Of a stretch of DNA of 24,631 bases, positions 14,501 through 23,160 are shown piece after piece. Each line of letters opens with the position of its first letter. The stretch's first letter is position 1. Position numbers and translations under genes: made by a program. Below the pieces are notes generated by a model. It saw nothing but the letters and a program-made list of their open reading frames with translations, was not told the origin of the DNA and ran no database searches. Source of the DNA: a virus; the IMG/VR virus record IMGVR_UViG_3300046000_005672, positions 1 to 24,631 of that record; one strand, 5' to 3'.

Positions 14501-17500
14501 GTTGCATTAACAATGTCAACTTTATAAGTTGGGCTTGTTGTACCTATACCAATATAAGTCCCGTTGTCAAATATTTGGCTGTTTGCAAACGCTGTACCAT
14601 TCCACTTTGAAAGAAAATTAGTCGTTAATGTTGTCGGAGTAACAAAATAAGAAGCCGTATCTAATGACCAAGTGTTTGCTGCAGTCTTCCTTAATATTCC
14701 ACTTGTGCCTGCTAATGCAGCTATGGCTTGCAAATCTGCGTCATAAGCTTGAACATCTGTTCCAATTACTAAACCAAGCGAAGCTCTACCTGTCGCAGCG
14801 ACTAATCCCGTTGCCCCTCCATCCCATTTATTCCTGTCAGTAAATGCCGTGTTCCAATTTGTTGAATTATCAGTGATATAAGTAATAACACCAGCTGTTG
14901 AAAGGACTAATCCTGTGCCTCCTAATGTGGCTTGAATACCTGCCTCCGCTAAGGTATTATTAACCCAAGCCGTACCATCCCATTTTAAAACCTCTCCTGC
15001 AAGGTTTGAACTTATCGTAACGTTTGAATGTGAATCTAACGTGTGTGCTGATGGTGCAAATGTTGATGGCACTCCTGTAAGCTTGCTGTAAGCTAAAGCA
15101 GTTATCCATGTTGGATTTGAGTAGCTACCAGTTAAAGATACATACCTTGCATCCGATTCTGTTTTAGTATAAACATCTGTTATGCCGTAGCCTGCTAACG
15201 TTGTCGGGTTTTCTGCTGCAGTAACTAAACCTTTTGCATTAATTGTTACCTTTGTAAACTGTCCAATGTTGCTGTTAACTGTCGCCAATGTCAATGCAAT
15301 AGTTCCTGTTCCGCCTGTTCCTGTTAGGTCTCCGCCAAACGTGTGAGTATGGTCTCCACTTGCCGCCGTTGTGGAGGTTGTTCCGTAACTTACTGACAAA
15401 TCACCTCCTGCATTAATTGTAAGTCCTGTGCTTATCTTCACACCACCAAGAACCGAAGCCGTAGCAACTGGTAATGTAAATGAGCTTGGTATCCTTTGCC
15501 AAATAGTGCCGTTATAATATACTTGGTCTCCGACCGCAAAAGTTAAGCTATTCCAAGTCCCTGCAACCGTTACAATATAGAATTGCCCTGCTGTTCCTGT
15601 TCCGTCTGCTATGGTTGGGTTGTTTGTATTTGCGTTCCATGTGCCTAAGTATCCACTTGTGTTAAGAGTTACCCATGAAGCATTTCCGCTCGCATCTGAT
15701 TGCAAAATTCGCCCAACCGCTGCCCCAGATGTCATTCTAAAATTAGTCGTTGCTATTGTGCCAGCTACGTCTAATTCAACCGCTGGCACTGTCTTTCCTA
15801 TACCTATACCAACATTGCCTCTAAAATGGTTTTGTGCTGTGCCGTTAAAAAAAGCTCCGTATCTATTAGTGCCAGATGCAATAGTACTTTGAAATCCGTA
15901 AACATTTGTAAAACCAGCATTGTTAGCACTTGCCCTAAAATTAATTAAGTTTGTTCCAGTACCGTTTATAGTACCTACTTGTGATTCATAACCTATTATG
16001 GAAGTAATTGCATAGTTTGCTTGATTAATAACAGCTCTAAAAAAGAATCCACTTGTTGTAACATCTGATTGTAGTTGTCCACTTGACCTTATACCAGAAA
16101 CCTCGGTGCCTCCTGTAATACTTTTATTTACAATTAAAGAGTTAGTACCTGCACCTGATCCGATATTAACATCACCTCCACTTGATATATTAAGTCTATT
16201 AATACCGTTTGTTACTAAAGCTAAAGCATCCGCACTTGGACTGTATAATCCTGTGTTTAAGTCTCCAATAAACGAATACGCTGGATTAGCTAAACTACCC
16301 AAACTTGCTGAAACCTGACCTACCACGTGCAATTTTGTTGCTGGGCTTATACTTCCAATTCCTACGTTGCTGTCAAAAATAGCATTGCCTGTGCTGTGCA
16401 ATGTTCCTGTTATATCTAAATTATAAGTAGGCAAAACATTGTTTATTCCTACGTTTGTGCCGTTGTCAAATATTAGGCTATTTGTTAACCCTCCCGTTGC
16501 GTTTGACCACTTAGGAACATAATTTAAAGTTCCTGTTCCTGATGATAACCCTAACTCCGCAAAAGTCTTGTTCTTCCATAAACTCGTACTTGATTCGTAA
16601 GCTAAAAGATTATTGTTTGCCAACGTACCAATGGCTACATCATGAAGCTCATCAATTTCAAAGCCGTTCTGCACCTTTACAAATATTACCCCCTGCGTTG
16701 CATGGCTTCTTAAACAAAATCCAACTACCACCATGTGATTGGGTGCTGATGGTTTTGTTGTTGTCATACCTCCTGCAACTGTCGGGCTTAAATAGATCGT
16801 TGCACCTTCGGCAAATGCGGAGGTGTTTATGCCCTCAATATTCCCAAAGGTTGTGCAAAATGCTTTACCTCCACCCGTTACGGTTTCCGCTATAATACCA
16901 AATGTTTTACTGCTTGTACTTTCTGCGTTTGCCTGTGCTAACCTTACAGTCTTATTAATGCCATCACTTCCTGCTGTATAAACTACCGTTCCTTTTGTTA
17001 GCCCTGCATTGTCAGCACTCTTAACATAAACAATTGAACTTTGACCTAAACGATAATTAACATTTCCTCCTTTTAAACCAAATTCTAATGTTCCAAAAGT
17101 ATCGTTCCAAACAGTTTTAGCAACGCCAACAGTTTGAGCCGTTGCCACTTTATACTGAACCGCTCCAACGTCTAATCTATTATCTAAAAGGTCTAATCCT
17201 GTGGACTTAATTTGTCCAATATTAATATTGTTCCTGATTATGTTAAAATCAAAGTTATCAAGTGTTCCCAGCTTCTTAGTCGCTACTGTTGCTGTATTGC
17301 CTTCTTGTAACCAAGCTAAATCCTCAATGTCTTCTAATAAGGCATAAGTACCATCTTTTGCTGGCTTTATCAACGTGAAATTTCCTTCCGTATCTTCTGC
17401 AACGTCTTGAATGCTTCCATCGCTTGCAGTTCTTAAAAATACGTCCGTTGAATATAACCTGCTGATTCTAAAATCTTGTCTAAGGCTTAAACTCTTTTGC

Positions 17501-19518
17501 CCATCGGCTAAAGTATTAATTTGAATATTTTTGTCAACAAACTTTAAATTAAGGTTGTCTCCATACTTTCTATTCATATCAATATCAACTTGATTAAGAA
17601 TAGAATCAATATCTAAATTAACATCCGAATCGTAAACTGGTAGTTCCTCTATCGTATCGGCATTAACTCCCAATCCGATTGTTTTAATATTTGCCTGCTT
17701 TAATTTATAGTTGTATTCGTAATTGTGTATTCTGTGCTTTTCGCCATCAATATCTAATAAGTCTCCAAACTCAATATTGGCAATTACTGTACCTTGATAA
17801 AACTTTTGTCTTTGAGATAAAACACTCAAATAAGAATCAGCAATAAATTCTTCAATAGGTAAAGAATTGTACAGTGTTATTGGCTTTGTTGATGATCCGT
17901 TAAAAAACAAAGAATCATAAGCAACCGGAAACGATGGATAACCTACACCAAGTTTTATGGTTAAATCTCCACTTCTATCTTTTTGAGTTGATACTCCGAA
18001 CTTTTTAGTAAAACCATTTAAGGCATTGTTATTAACATCTTCTACTACTATGTTAATATAATCTATTTGAGTTGTTGAGCGTAAAGCTGTTGAACCTGCT
18101 GGGAAATCGTCTCCTAACCTTTCTGGCATAAATACCCTAACATAAATTTTATAAGGCAAATCAGAAACAGCGTTAAGATATGGGAATGGCATAAATTCAC
18201 CATAAACTGGTATGACGTTTGAAAGAACTGGAGGTGTGTCCGGTAAAAGAAAAGGAACTTGAGGTATTGGTATTACCTCTTCAATCCCATCTTTAAAGTT
18301 TGCAGCAAAAATTGGAGTGCCTACACCTTCAACTGCTCTATACCAACTTGACTCGTTTGTTAAATAATAAAAATTGGCATCTAAGTCTTGAACGGCTATT
18401 ATTTGAAGCCTTAAATTTTTTATAAAACTACCTTTTGTAGATTTAAACTTAATCTTTATCTCCTGTTTAGGTGTAAGTTCAAAACTACTTTTAAAAGGAA
18501 AGTAAGTTGTTGCTGGACTTTGTACATAAGAACTGTCAGGCAAATTACTCGGTTGAGTAAACCAAGTATTCCCTTTGTTTGTTAAATAGCCATTTGTAAT
18601 TTCAAATAATAAAGGTGCAATACCTTCAAAAGTCCACCCGCTTGTATTTTGAAAATCTGCATTTGCATTTAAACTCCTTGATATAGATTTAGCCTTTTCA
18701 ATCGTTACGCTCTTTTGGCTGAACATAAGCCCAAAATCGCCACCTGCTATCCTTGTTACGCTCTCGTCTGGTCTTGTGTACGTTGTGCTTGATTGAAGAA
18801 CTCCTGCATTAGTGTATGTCCTTTTTACGCTATTTACTTTTGATATTTCCGCAATGTTTTTAATATCCCATCTTCCATCTGTAAACGTAAATTGTCCGTA
18901 TTGCTGAATTATATTATTTATAACATCATAACAACTTAACCCCTCGAAGAACTTATCTTCTATAAACGATTCGTAATAGTATGGCTTGTTTAAATCTTCA
19001 TCTCTTAAATCTACATTATCAACTACTGAATACCCAAAGCTGTTAACGTATGGAATATTATTAATACATTCTATAATTACATCTAATAATTTCTTTCTTG
19101 TTCCCGATGGTAAAAAAGTTATGGTTTTTAAATTTACCAATCCACATTCCGCACTTAAATTAACAGAATAAATACCATCATTAAGATCTGAATCCGAACC
19201 TTCAAAAGGTACAATAATAGCATTGTATTGCAAAACAGTATTCTTGTAAACAACCGCTACCGCATCTCCATAATTTTGACCGGTAAAGTCCACCGCATGA
19301 AAAGAAGCATTTGAAATGGCTTCAATGCTAATAACTGATGGAACAATTCCACCGAGATATTTCTCGCCAACGTCTTTGTTGTAGCTTCGTGTTAATGGAT
19401 TACCTCCTGCTATTAATTCCGTTGCTGTACCTGAAAACCCTTCAACCCAAATCTCTACTTTGTAATCGTCTGCGTCAATATCTGAAAACTCAAAGAAATA
19501 TTTTAATGCCTTAGCCAT
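11512..19518 (-). CDS. Giant baseplate-hub/tail-fibre fusion protein (2668 aa)
   Basis: The largest gene here. Residues ~1-620 are globular and look like a siphovirus distal-tail/tail-associated (Dit/Tal-type) hub. The remainder is repetitive fibre. Around 840-990 is a beta-rich domain (GIIAETVTGGGKAFC) ending in ELHDVAIG. Short trimeric-fibre motifs of the VGIGTTSPTYKLDV type recur at least five times (for example VGINNVLPTYNLDI, VGIGSISPATKLHV). Two module pairs are duplicated: residues ~1424-1528 with ~2049-2153, and ~1529-1621 with ~1917-2009. No peptidase S74 chaperone or glycanase is visible at the C-terminus. It probably attaches the tail tip to host-surface receptors. The ATG overlaps the tape-measure stop by 8 nt. 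Confidence 0.85.
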   Translation of the reverse strand: MAKALKYFFEFSDIDADDYKVEIWVEGFSGTATELIAGGNPLTRSYNKDVGEKYLGGIVPSVISIEAISNASFHAVDFTGQNYGDAVAVVYKNTVLQYNAIIVPFEGSDSDLNDGIYSVNLSAECGLVNLKTITFLPSGTRKKLLDVIIECINNIPYVNSFGYSVVDNVDLRDEDLNKPYYYESFIEDKFFEGLSCYDVINNIIQQYGQFTFTDGRWDIKNIAEISKVNSVKRTYTNAGVLQSSTTYTRPDESVTRIAGGDFGLMFSQKSVTIEKAKSISRSLNANADFQNTSGWTFEGIAPLLFEITNGYLTNKGNTWFTQPSNLPDSSYVQSPATTYFPFKSSFELTPKQEIKIKFKSTKGSFIKNLRLQIIAVQDLDANFYYLTNESSWYRAVEGVGTPIFAANFKDGIEEVIPIPQVPFLLPDTPPVLSNVIPVYGEFMPFPYLNAVSDLPYKIYVRVFMPERLGDDFPAGSTALRSTTQIDYINIVVEDVNNNALNGFTKKFGVSTQKDRSGDLTIKLGVGYPSFPVAYDSLFFNGSSTKPITLYNSLPIEEFIADSYLSVLSQRQKFYQGTVIANIEFGDLLDIDGEKHRIHNYEYNYKLKQANIKTIGLGVNADTIEELPVYDSDVNLDIDSILNQVDIDMNRKYGDNLNLKFVDKNIQINTLADGQKSLSLRQDFRISRLYSTDVFLRTASDGSIQDVAEDTEGNFTLIKPAKDGTYALLEDIEDLAWLQEGNTATVATKKLGTLDNFDFNIIRNNINIGQIKSTGLDLLDNRLDVGAVQYKVATAQTVGVAKTVWNDTFGTLEFGLKGGNVNYRLGQSSIVYVKSADNAGLTKGTVVYTAGSDGINKTVRLAQANAESTSSKTFGIIAETVTGGGKAFCTTFGNIEGINTSAFAEGATIYLSPTVAGGMTTTKPSAPNHMVVVGFCLRSHATQGVIFVKVQNGFEIDELHDVAIGTLANNNLLAYESSTSLWKNKTFAELGLSSGTGTLNYVPKWSNATGGLTNSLIFDNGTNVGINNVLPTYNLDITGTLHSTGNAIFDSNVGIGSISPATKLHVVGQVSASLGSLANPAYSFIGDLNTGLYSPSADALALVTNGINRLNISSGGDVNIGSGAGTNSLIVNKSITGGTEVSGIRSSGQLQSDVTTSGFFFRAVINQANYAITSIIGYESQVGTINGTGTNLINFRASANNAGFTNVYGFQSTIASGTNRYGAFFNGTAQNHFRGNVGIGIGKTVPAVELDVAGTIATTNFRMTSGAAVGRILQSDASGNASWVTLNTSGYLGTWNANTNNPTIADGTGTAGQFYIVTVAGTWNSLTFAVGDQVYYNGTIWQRIPSSFTLPVATASVLGGVKISTGLTINAGGDLSVSYGTTSTTAASGDHTHTFGGDLTGTGGTGTIALTLATVNSNIGQFTKVTINAKGLVTAAENPTTLAGYGITDVYTKTESDARYVSLTGSYSNPTWITALAYSKLTGVPSTFAPSAHTLDSHSNVTISSNLAGEVLKWDGTAWVNNTLAEAGIQATLGGTGLVLSTAGVITYITDNSTNWNTAFTDRNKWDGGATGLVAATGRASLGLVIGTDVQAYDADLQAIAALAGTSGILRKTAANTWSLDTASYFVTPTTLTTNFLSKWNGTAFANSQIFDNGTYIGIGTTSPTYKVDIVNATGIILRHSETINTTGAFRIIGGSYTNNGMTGFIFGANINNNTIQYGGGTGLAEPATQHQFYVGAHGTKAVGTEVMRIANSGFVGINTTTPAYTLDVSGTIRTTSILITGGATVGSFLKCNNVNGTSVWSSVTTSDISNLSSWAGSTSITTLGTITAGTWNGTAIATTRGGTGLTALGTANQILRVNAGATALEYFTPTYISGNQTITLSGIVTGSGTTAITTAIADAALSIAKTSGLQTALDSKQATLSGTGLVLSTAGTITYVTNNSDNWNTAFAERNRWDGGATGLVAATGRASLGLVIGTDVQAYDADLQAIGALAGTSGILRKTAANTWSLDTNNYLTANQSISITGDANGSGTTSIALTLANVATEGTYRSVTINAKGLVTSGTNPTTLAGYAITDAYTKSESDARFVSLTGSYVNPSWITSLAWTKLTGVPTTFAPSAHTLDSHSNVTITSNSAGELLRWNGTAWINSTLAESGIQPLDEDLTSIAGLTGTTGLLRKTAANTFVLDTATYLTNITSLQVTTALGFTPYNASNPSGFITSSGSITGSAATLTTARTFTIGTTGKTFNGSGNVAWTLGEIGAAPTVHTHAAVDIVSGVIAQARLGSGTASATTFLRGDQTWATLPAPTLTSTRIGFGSGSNLLTSSENFVFESDRIIAIKEGTTSKMEVARYVGSSNYGLYVHGGNLELKIMSGGGSVVSQSNHNFLGRILLNNLPGTAGQVLTSQGDSANPTWTTVSGGTQDLDDVLGVGNSAINKQIILNGTNSVLDSAAIMFYRNGVEKGKLYYDNQFLTLDRLRLTSTSKIQILSEDSVGLYGTSTIIGSLSGTGTRMVVADATGVLSTQAIPSVSIGNIDQVLAAGNTAFDKNLVIKNGGVFFTSQNNQSIGNLAGVSQLNGSPESIRLTAASNVSMDFYAGILNLVSASINIGPTSTSLVNISGTPFKLALSDFAGGPYTPANGDKILITYDGSKSAFVLQKINTLLSGGISYLTL
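13061..15249. repeat. Duplicated tail-fibre modules within the giant fibre gene
   Basis: Two blocks occur twice. Block Y (about 313 bp) is at 13061-13374 and 14936-15249, constant offset 1875. Block G (277 bp) is at 13494-13770 and 14658-14934, constant offset 1164. The copies align without any indel I could see but differ at many third positions, so they are old duplications under protein selection. In the right copy the two blocks touch (Y then G in reading order), while in the left copy the order is G then Y with about 40 codons between. Confidence 0.8.
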
Positions 19519-21640
19519 TTGCTCTATTTACGTTATTTAATACCCCTACTAATGTATTGCCTTGAATCTCGAATTTTACGGTGTTGTTAAATCCTGATGG
19601 ATTTTGAAATGGTACAATATTCCTTGCTCCTGTTGATGTACTAACAGAACTGTTAGAATTGTTACCAATAGCAGAACCTCCGCCCATTAATGCACCCCCT
19701 AAAGCAATCAAACCAAGACCTGCCGCTACTTCTTTTCCTGCAACAGCAGTTCCAACAACTGAAGCACTTAATCCTAAACCGACTGCTAAAATAGCAGCAC
19801 CCATAGATATTGCCATTTGACCCATTGCTTTTAAAAATGACCCCAATACTTTCTTAAAGTCAAATTTAACATCTTTATCAAACATTGATTCAAAAATTCC
19901 TGAAAAAGTATCACCTAAAGTGTTTGAAACAATATCCATTACTCCTTTAAGTACATCTCGCATTTTAAGGAAACCTTCAATCATTTCTGATTCCGCATCA
20001 TCAATTCCATCTGTCCAATCTATTTTTAATTTCTCAAAAATTTTCTGATTACTTGGAAACTCTGGCAAATTTAATTCACTAAATCTTGACCTTAAATTAT
20101 TCCAATTATTTAATAAAAAATCGCTTAATCCTCCAATCTCTTGACCTAAATCGCTCTTTAATCCTGTAATATTTAATGATTGTTCTTCGCTAAAGTTTAA
20201 AGATATAGGATTTACGGCTGGCAAGTCTTCTAAGCTTAAAATTTTCTCCATTTCTAAAGCATATTCTCTTTCTTTCTTTAGCCTTTCAGAAAACTGCTTA
20301 TCCCTTTCCCTCATCTCATCGGAGTGCATTTTTTTAAATGCTTCAAGTCTTTTATAACCAGCATCCTTTATTTGCTTTTCTGTAACTCCTGTTTCAACTT
20401 TGCCGCTTGTCTTTCCTGTAAAATCAAGTAAGCCAGTCATGGAAACATTAGCTTTTTTTACTTCTGCAACAAATTTTTGTATGCTTTCTCCAAAACCTAT
20501 ATTATTAATTGCATCAGAACGCTTTACAAGTTCTTCTTGCAATTCCATTAAGCGATTGTTTGTCCATTCGTTACCGTTGATTATCCTTAAAAGTCTAACC
20601 ATTGTCCGTTCAAAATTATAAAACTCTCTATTAAGAGTATGTAAATTTGTCTTTAGTGTAGAAAAGTTTTCACTTGCACCATAAGCAAGAGCAGCAATTA
20701 AAGCTATTACTGCTATGATTGGAAGATTAAGTGCTGCAATAGCAACACCTATTGTTTTAACTGCCGTTATTAATGCTCCTATTGCCACTAAAGTTGGTCC
20801 AATTGCAGCCACAAAAACTGAACCTATAATTATATTTTTCTTTGTTTCACTGTCTAATTTAGCAAACTCTTTCATAAAATTATTTACAAGAGTTATTCCT
20901 TTTGTAAATGATGGTAAAACAGTTGTTCCAAAAGTGTCTCCTATTTCTTTTAACGATTCTCCAAACATTCTCATTTGGTTTGCCGCACCTCCTCCAGTTC
21001 TTGCAAAATCACCTTGTGAATTTGTGGTGTTTGCCAATACATAATTATACCTAAGTAAAACCTTTTCAGCCTGTGTTAAATCTTCTGCATTTCCTTTGAA
21101 TCCTTTTGATAAAGCATAAGCCTTTAAATTGGCTTCTGTCATTACTATTCCTAAAGTTTTAAGAGATTCTGTTTCGCCTGTGAATATGCCTTTTAAGGCT
21201 GTATTTGCTTGCTCTATTCCTATATTTTTAAATGAAGCCAAATCTGCAGCTAAGCCTACTAAAGAAGTCGATAAACTTGCGGCTTGTTCTTGCGTTAGAC
21301 CCATAGAAGTCGACATATCTCCATAAGTCGAAGCCATGTCCATTGCTGAACCTTTAGCGATACCGAATTGAGTTAATGATGTACTTGCAAATTCTTTTAC
21401 CGCATCCGCTGATTTGCCAAAAGCAACCTCGACCTTATTAGTAGCTTCTTGTGAATCGGAAGCTAACTTAATCATTTGCTTGCCAATCAAAAGCAAAGGT
21501 GTGGTAATCGCCAATGACATTGCCGAGCCTATGCTGGTCATTTTTTTACCAAACTCTTCAAATTTTTTGCTTGCTGAATTTAAGCCATTATTTAACTCAT
21601 CAACATCTACGCCGATACTAACTTCTAAATCTGCCGCCAT
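19511..21640 (-). CDS. Tail tape measure protein
   Basis: A 709-residue tape measure protein, which sets tail length and helps DNA ejection. The N-terminal ~250 residues match the TP901-type tape-measure core: DVDELNNGLNSASKKFEEFG, and the segment around FKNIGIEQANTALKGIFTGE. A hydrophobic membrane-like segment spans ~270-320 (IIGSVFVAAIGPTLVAIGAL) and a second glycine/alanine-rich one spans ~603-655. A helical charged region lies between. It follows the chaperone genes (TAATG overlap) and precedes the tail-tip gene, exactly as in other siphoviruses. The length predicts a moderately short tail. Confidence 0.93.
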   Translation of the reverse strand: MAADLEVSIGVDVDELNNGLNSASKKFEEFGKKMTSIGSAMSLAITTPLLLIGKQMIKLASDSQEATNKVEVAFGKSADAVKEFASTSLTQFGIAKGSAMDMASTYGDMSTSMGLTQEQAASLSTSLVGLAADLASFKNIGIEQANTALKGIFTGETESLKTLGIVMTEANLKAYALSKGFKGNAEDLTQAEKVLLRYNYVLANTTNSQGDFARTGGGAANQMRMFGESLKEIGDTFGTTVLPSFTKGITLVNNFMKEFAKLDSETKKNIIIGSVFVAAIGPTLVAIGALITAVKTIGVAIAALNLPIIAVIALIAALAYGASENFSTLKTNLHTLNREFYNFERTMVRLLRIINGNEWTNNRLMELQEELVKRSDAINNIGFGESIQKFVAEVKKANVSMTGLLDFTGKTSGKVETGVTEKQIKDAGYKRLEAFKKMHSDEMRERDKQFSERLKKEREYALEMEKILSLEDLPAVNPISLNFSEEQSLNITGLKSDLGQEIGGLSDFLLNNWNNLRSRFSELNLPEFPSNQKIFEKLKIDWTDGIDDAESEMIEGFLKMRDVLKGVMDIVSNTLGDTFSGIFESMFDKDVKFDFKKVLGSFLKAMGQMAISMGAAILAVGLGLSASVVGTAVAGKEVAAGLGLIALGGALMGGGSAIGNNSNSSVSTSTGARNIVPFQNPSGFNNTVKFEIQGNTLVGVLNNVNRANG

Positions 21641-21945
21641 TATTTTACCATGTTTTTAAATAAATCAATACTTGCACTTTCATTATGTTGGATTCTGCTA
21701 TCTAAATTTAAAGGTTTAATCTTTTCAGGTGTTATTGGTTTACATCCCATGCTTGTATTATTAATCATCGTCATTAATTCCCTTGTATGCACCCATTTTA
21801 ATTCCTCTCTTCTGTTATAACCCTCTCTAAGCATAAAGAACTCGAACAAGGTAAGCTCAATTATTTCACTTCCTTTTAGTCCGAGTTCCCCGTAACAAAA
21901 TAATAAAATGTCAAAGTGACTTTCTCTTATGCTTTCACCTTTGTT
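21640..21945 (-). CDS. Frameshift extension of the tail assembly chaperone (GT-like)
   Basis: This -1 frame is open from the A-run at 21952-21944 to the TAA at 21642-21640, about 101 codons. It has no ATG until well inside (21834), and the only early starts are weak codons such as TTG at 21849. The protein segment (SHFDILLFCYGELGLKGSEI, then a REGYNRREELKWVHTREL region) has the look of the T part of lambda GT or of gp13/14-type chaperones. I infer it is made only as a fusion to the upstream chaperone, about 216 residues in all, through a -1 frameshift. It couples to the tape measure gene by TAATG. Confidence 0.8.
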   Translation of the reverse strand, partial: NKGESIRESHFDILLFCYGELGLKGSEIIELTLFEFFMLREGYNRREELKWVHTRELMTMINNTSMGCKPITPEKIKPLNLDSRIQHNESASIDLFKNMVK

Positions 21946-22289
21946 TTTTTTTGTTCAACTTTTGCGAAACCTGAAAATAAAGCCGTTGTCATAATCGCAA
22001 TATTACTTTCGTTTAAAAGTCCTTCTACATCAATTAACAGAAACGTTTCTTTTTGCGACAAAGTATATTCTTCTTTTTTATAAACAGAATAATTAATTGC
22101 AGCAAAATAAATCAATGACATAAAATTTTTCATTAATTGAATCGTGTCTGTATTGTCTCGCAAAGATTCCTCAAACTGGCTAAATGACAATTTTCTGTCT
22201 TCGCAAAAATCCATAATTGCCATCATCCCAAATAGGCACGTCAGTTTAACTTCTCCCTCGCTATTTTTGAACTCTACTAATCCTTTCAT
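21927..22289 (-). CDS. Tail assembly chaperone (G-like, zero-frame product)
   Basis: A 120-residue protein between the tail tube and tape measure genes, the fixed place of tail assembly chaperones, which coat the tape measure before tube polymerisation. It is mainly helical after an N-terminal beta segment (GLVEFKNSEGEVKLTCLF), with hydrophobic helices but no true membrane domain. I chose the ATG at 22289, 1 nt after the tail tube stop, over a TTG at 22310. Its 3' end carries the slippery A-run, so a fraction of ribosomes should shift into the downstream frame. Confidence 0.8.
   Translation of the reverse strand: MKGLVEFKNSEGEVKLTCLFGMMAIMDFCEDRKLSFSQFEESLRDNTDTIQLMKNFMSLIYFAAINYSVYKKEEYTLSQKETFLLIDVEGLLNESNIAIMTTALFSGFAKVEQKKTKVKA
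21945..21951 (-). promoter_or_regulatory. Slippery heptamer A_AAA_AAA for -1 frameshifting
   Basis: Nine consecutive A (minus strand 21952-21944) include A AAA AAA in phase with the zero frame (CAA AAA AAA ACA), five codons before the stop codon at 21929. A -1 slip puts ribosomes into the AAC AAA GGT frame, which stays open for about 100 codons into the downstream ORF. A_AAA_AAA is a classic X_XXY_YYZ slippery sequence in bacteria. I did not identify a strong downstream pseudoknot or an upstream SD stimulator. Confidence 0.78.
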
Positions 22290-22290
22290 A

Positions 22291-22713
22291 TTATGCTGAT
22301 AATATATCAATAGTTGGACTTCCTGTTGGAGTTAAATCACAAGTAAATGTTGCTGCTTCGTCCTGTCCAAATGTTAAAGGTAGACTGGTCACAAAGCAAG
22401 ACCATTGGAAAGTTGTGTCTCCTGAGGTTGCAGTCTTAAACTTAACAATTAACGGTGTATTGGCTACTAAAGCATTTACCAGTTGATCTACTTGGTTTGT
22501 GCCTGAAAAGTTGACCATTCCACTAATAGAAATTGAACCTTCTTTTAATCCTGCTATTACTTCTCTCCAACCATTTGAATCTTTGGTTGTAGTGTCTATT
22601 GGCGACATCGTGAAACTAATTTCACTTGAATCCGTGTCTGTAATCAGAGTATCGATTCCACCTGAAACGGTGTAAACCTTCATGTCTTTCCCGTTAAATT
22701 TTCCGCTTGGCAT
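22291..22713 (-). CDS. Major tail tube protein
   Basis: A 140-residue protein with the features of siphovirus tail tube proteins (TP901-1/lambda gpV type): an N-terminal beta-rich core (MKVYTVSGG, ISFTMSPIDTTTKDSNGW), the EVIAGLKEGSISISGMV helix-strand unit, and a C-terminal strand region ending near FTCDLTPTGSPT. Such proteins stack as hexameric rings to form the tail tube. It sits between the tail terminator and the chaperone genes in standard order. Start ATG at 22713 with a 9-nt gap from the upstream stop. Confidence 0.88.
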   Translation of the reverse strand: MPSGKFNGKDMKVYTVSGGIDTLITDTDSSEISFTMSPIDTTTKDSNGWREVIAGLKEGSISISGMVNFSGTNQVDQLVNALVANTPLIVKFKTATSGDTTFQWSCFVTSLPLTFGQDEAATFTCDLTPTGSPTIDILSA

Positions 22714-22722
22714 TGTATTATA

Positions 22723-23160
22723 TTATTTTTCAAAAAATTTATGTTGCAAAATTGCTACTGTCCTGTAATTTGTTTCACTATTACCATCATTAAAACCATC
22801 AAAACTACCACTTAATTCTAAACTGACAAAATTAAATATTGTACTTGTTAAATTTATTGTGTCTCTGCTTGGATTAACTATTGTTAAAACTGCGTTTAAT
22901 ATATCGTCCGCTTGTTTCCTGCCTCCATACGTTGGTATAACCTCTGTATTAACTTCTATATTTAACGTTGCAGTTCCTCCGAAATTGTCCTTTGTATTTT
23001 GGTCTTCTGTCTGAACGTATGAACCTAAAATTATAAATGGTCTTGGTGAATTTATCGGTGCTTCCATGTCGTAAACTTTTACAACGTTTCCCGAACTTGT
23101 TATGGAGTTCCCTATCGCTGTGACGTAAGCTTTCCGTAATTCATATCCTGCCCATTTCAT
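22723..23160 (-). CDS. Tail terminator/completion protein (DUF3168-like)
   Basis: A 145-residue protein matching the pattern of DUF3168/gp17-type tail completion proteins: an N-terminal helix, then VVKVYDMEAPINSPRPFIILGSY, long antiparallel strands (GTATLNIEVNTEV), a helix (KQADDILNAVLTIV) and a final strand ending in TVAILQHKF. It caps the tail tube and joins it to the head. ATGA overlap with the gp10-like gene and the tube gene immediately after support the role. Confidence 0.85.
   Translation of the reverse strand: MKWAGYELRKAYVTAIGNSITSSGNVVKVYDMEAPINSPRPFIILGSYVQTEDQNTKDNFGGTATLNIEVNTEVIPTYGGRKQADDILNAVLTIVNPSRDTINLTSTIFNFVSLELSGSFDGFNDGNSETNYRTVAILQHKFFEK

Noticed and set aside
13061-15249. 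Fibre repeats as a CRISPR array or diversity-generating-retroelement target
   Set aside because: The repeats are long, in-frame protein modules, not short direct repeats with unique spacers. No reverse transcriptase, cas gene or template repeat is in the window.
11466-19171. Many open frames on the plus strand opposite the giant tail gene, and similar ones opposite the primase and tape measure genes
   Set aside because: They lie antisense to well-supported genes, overlap one another, have no coupled starts and show no recognisable domain. They arise because the coding strand has few codons that would give antisense stops.
21640-21849. The chaperone extension as an independent 69-residue gene starting at TTG
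   Set aside because: The frame is open well upstream to the slippery A-run and the conserved-looking part begins before the TTG, so a frameshift product explains it better.
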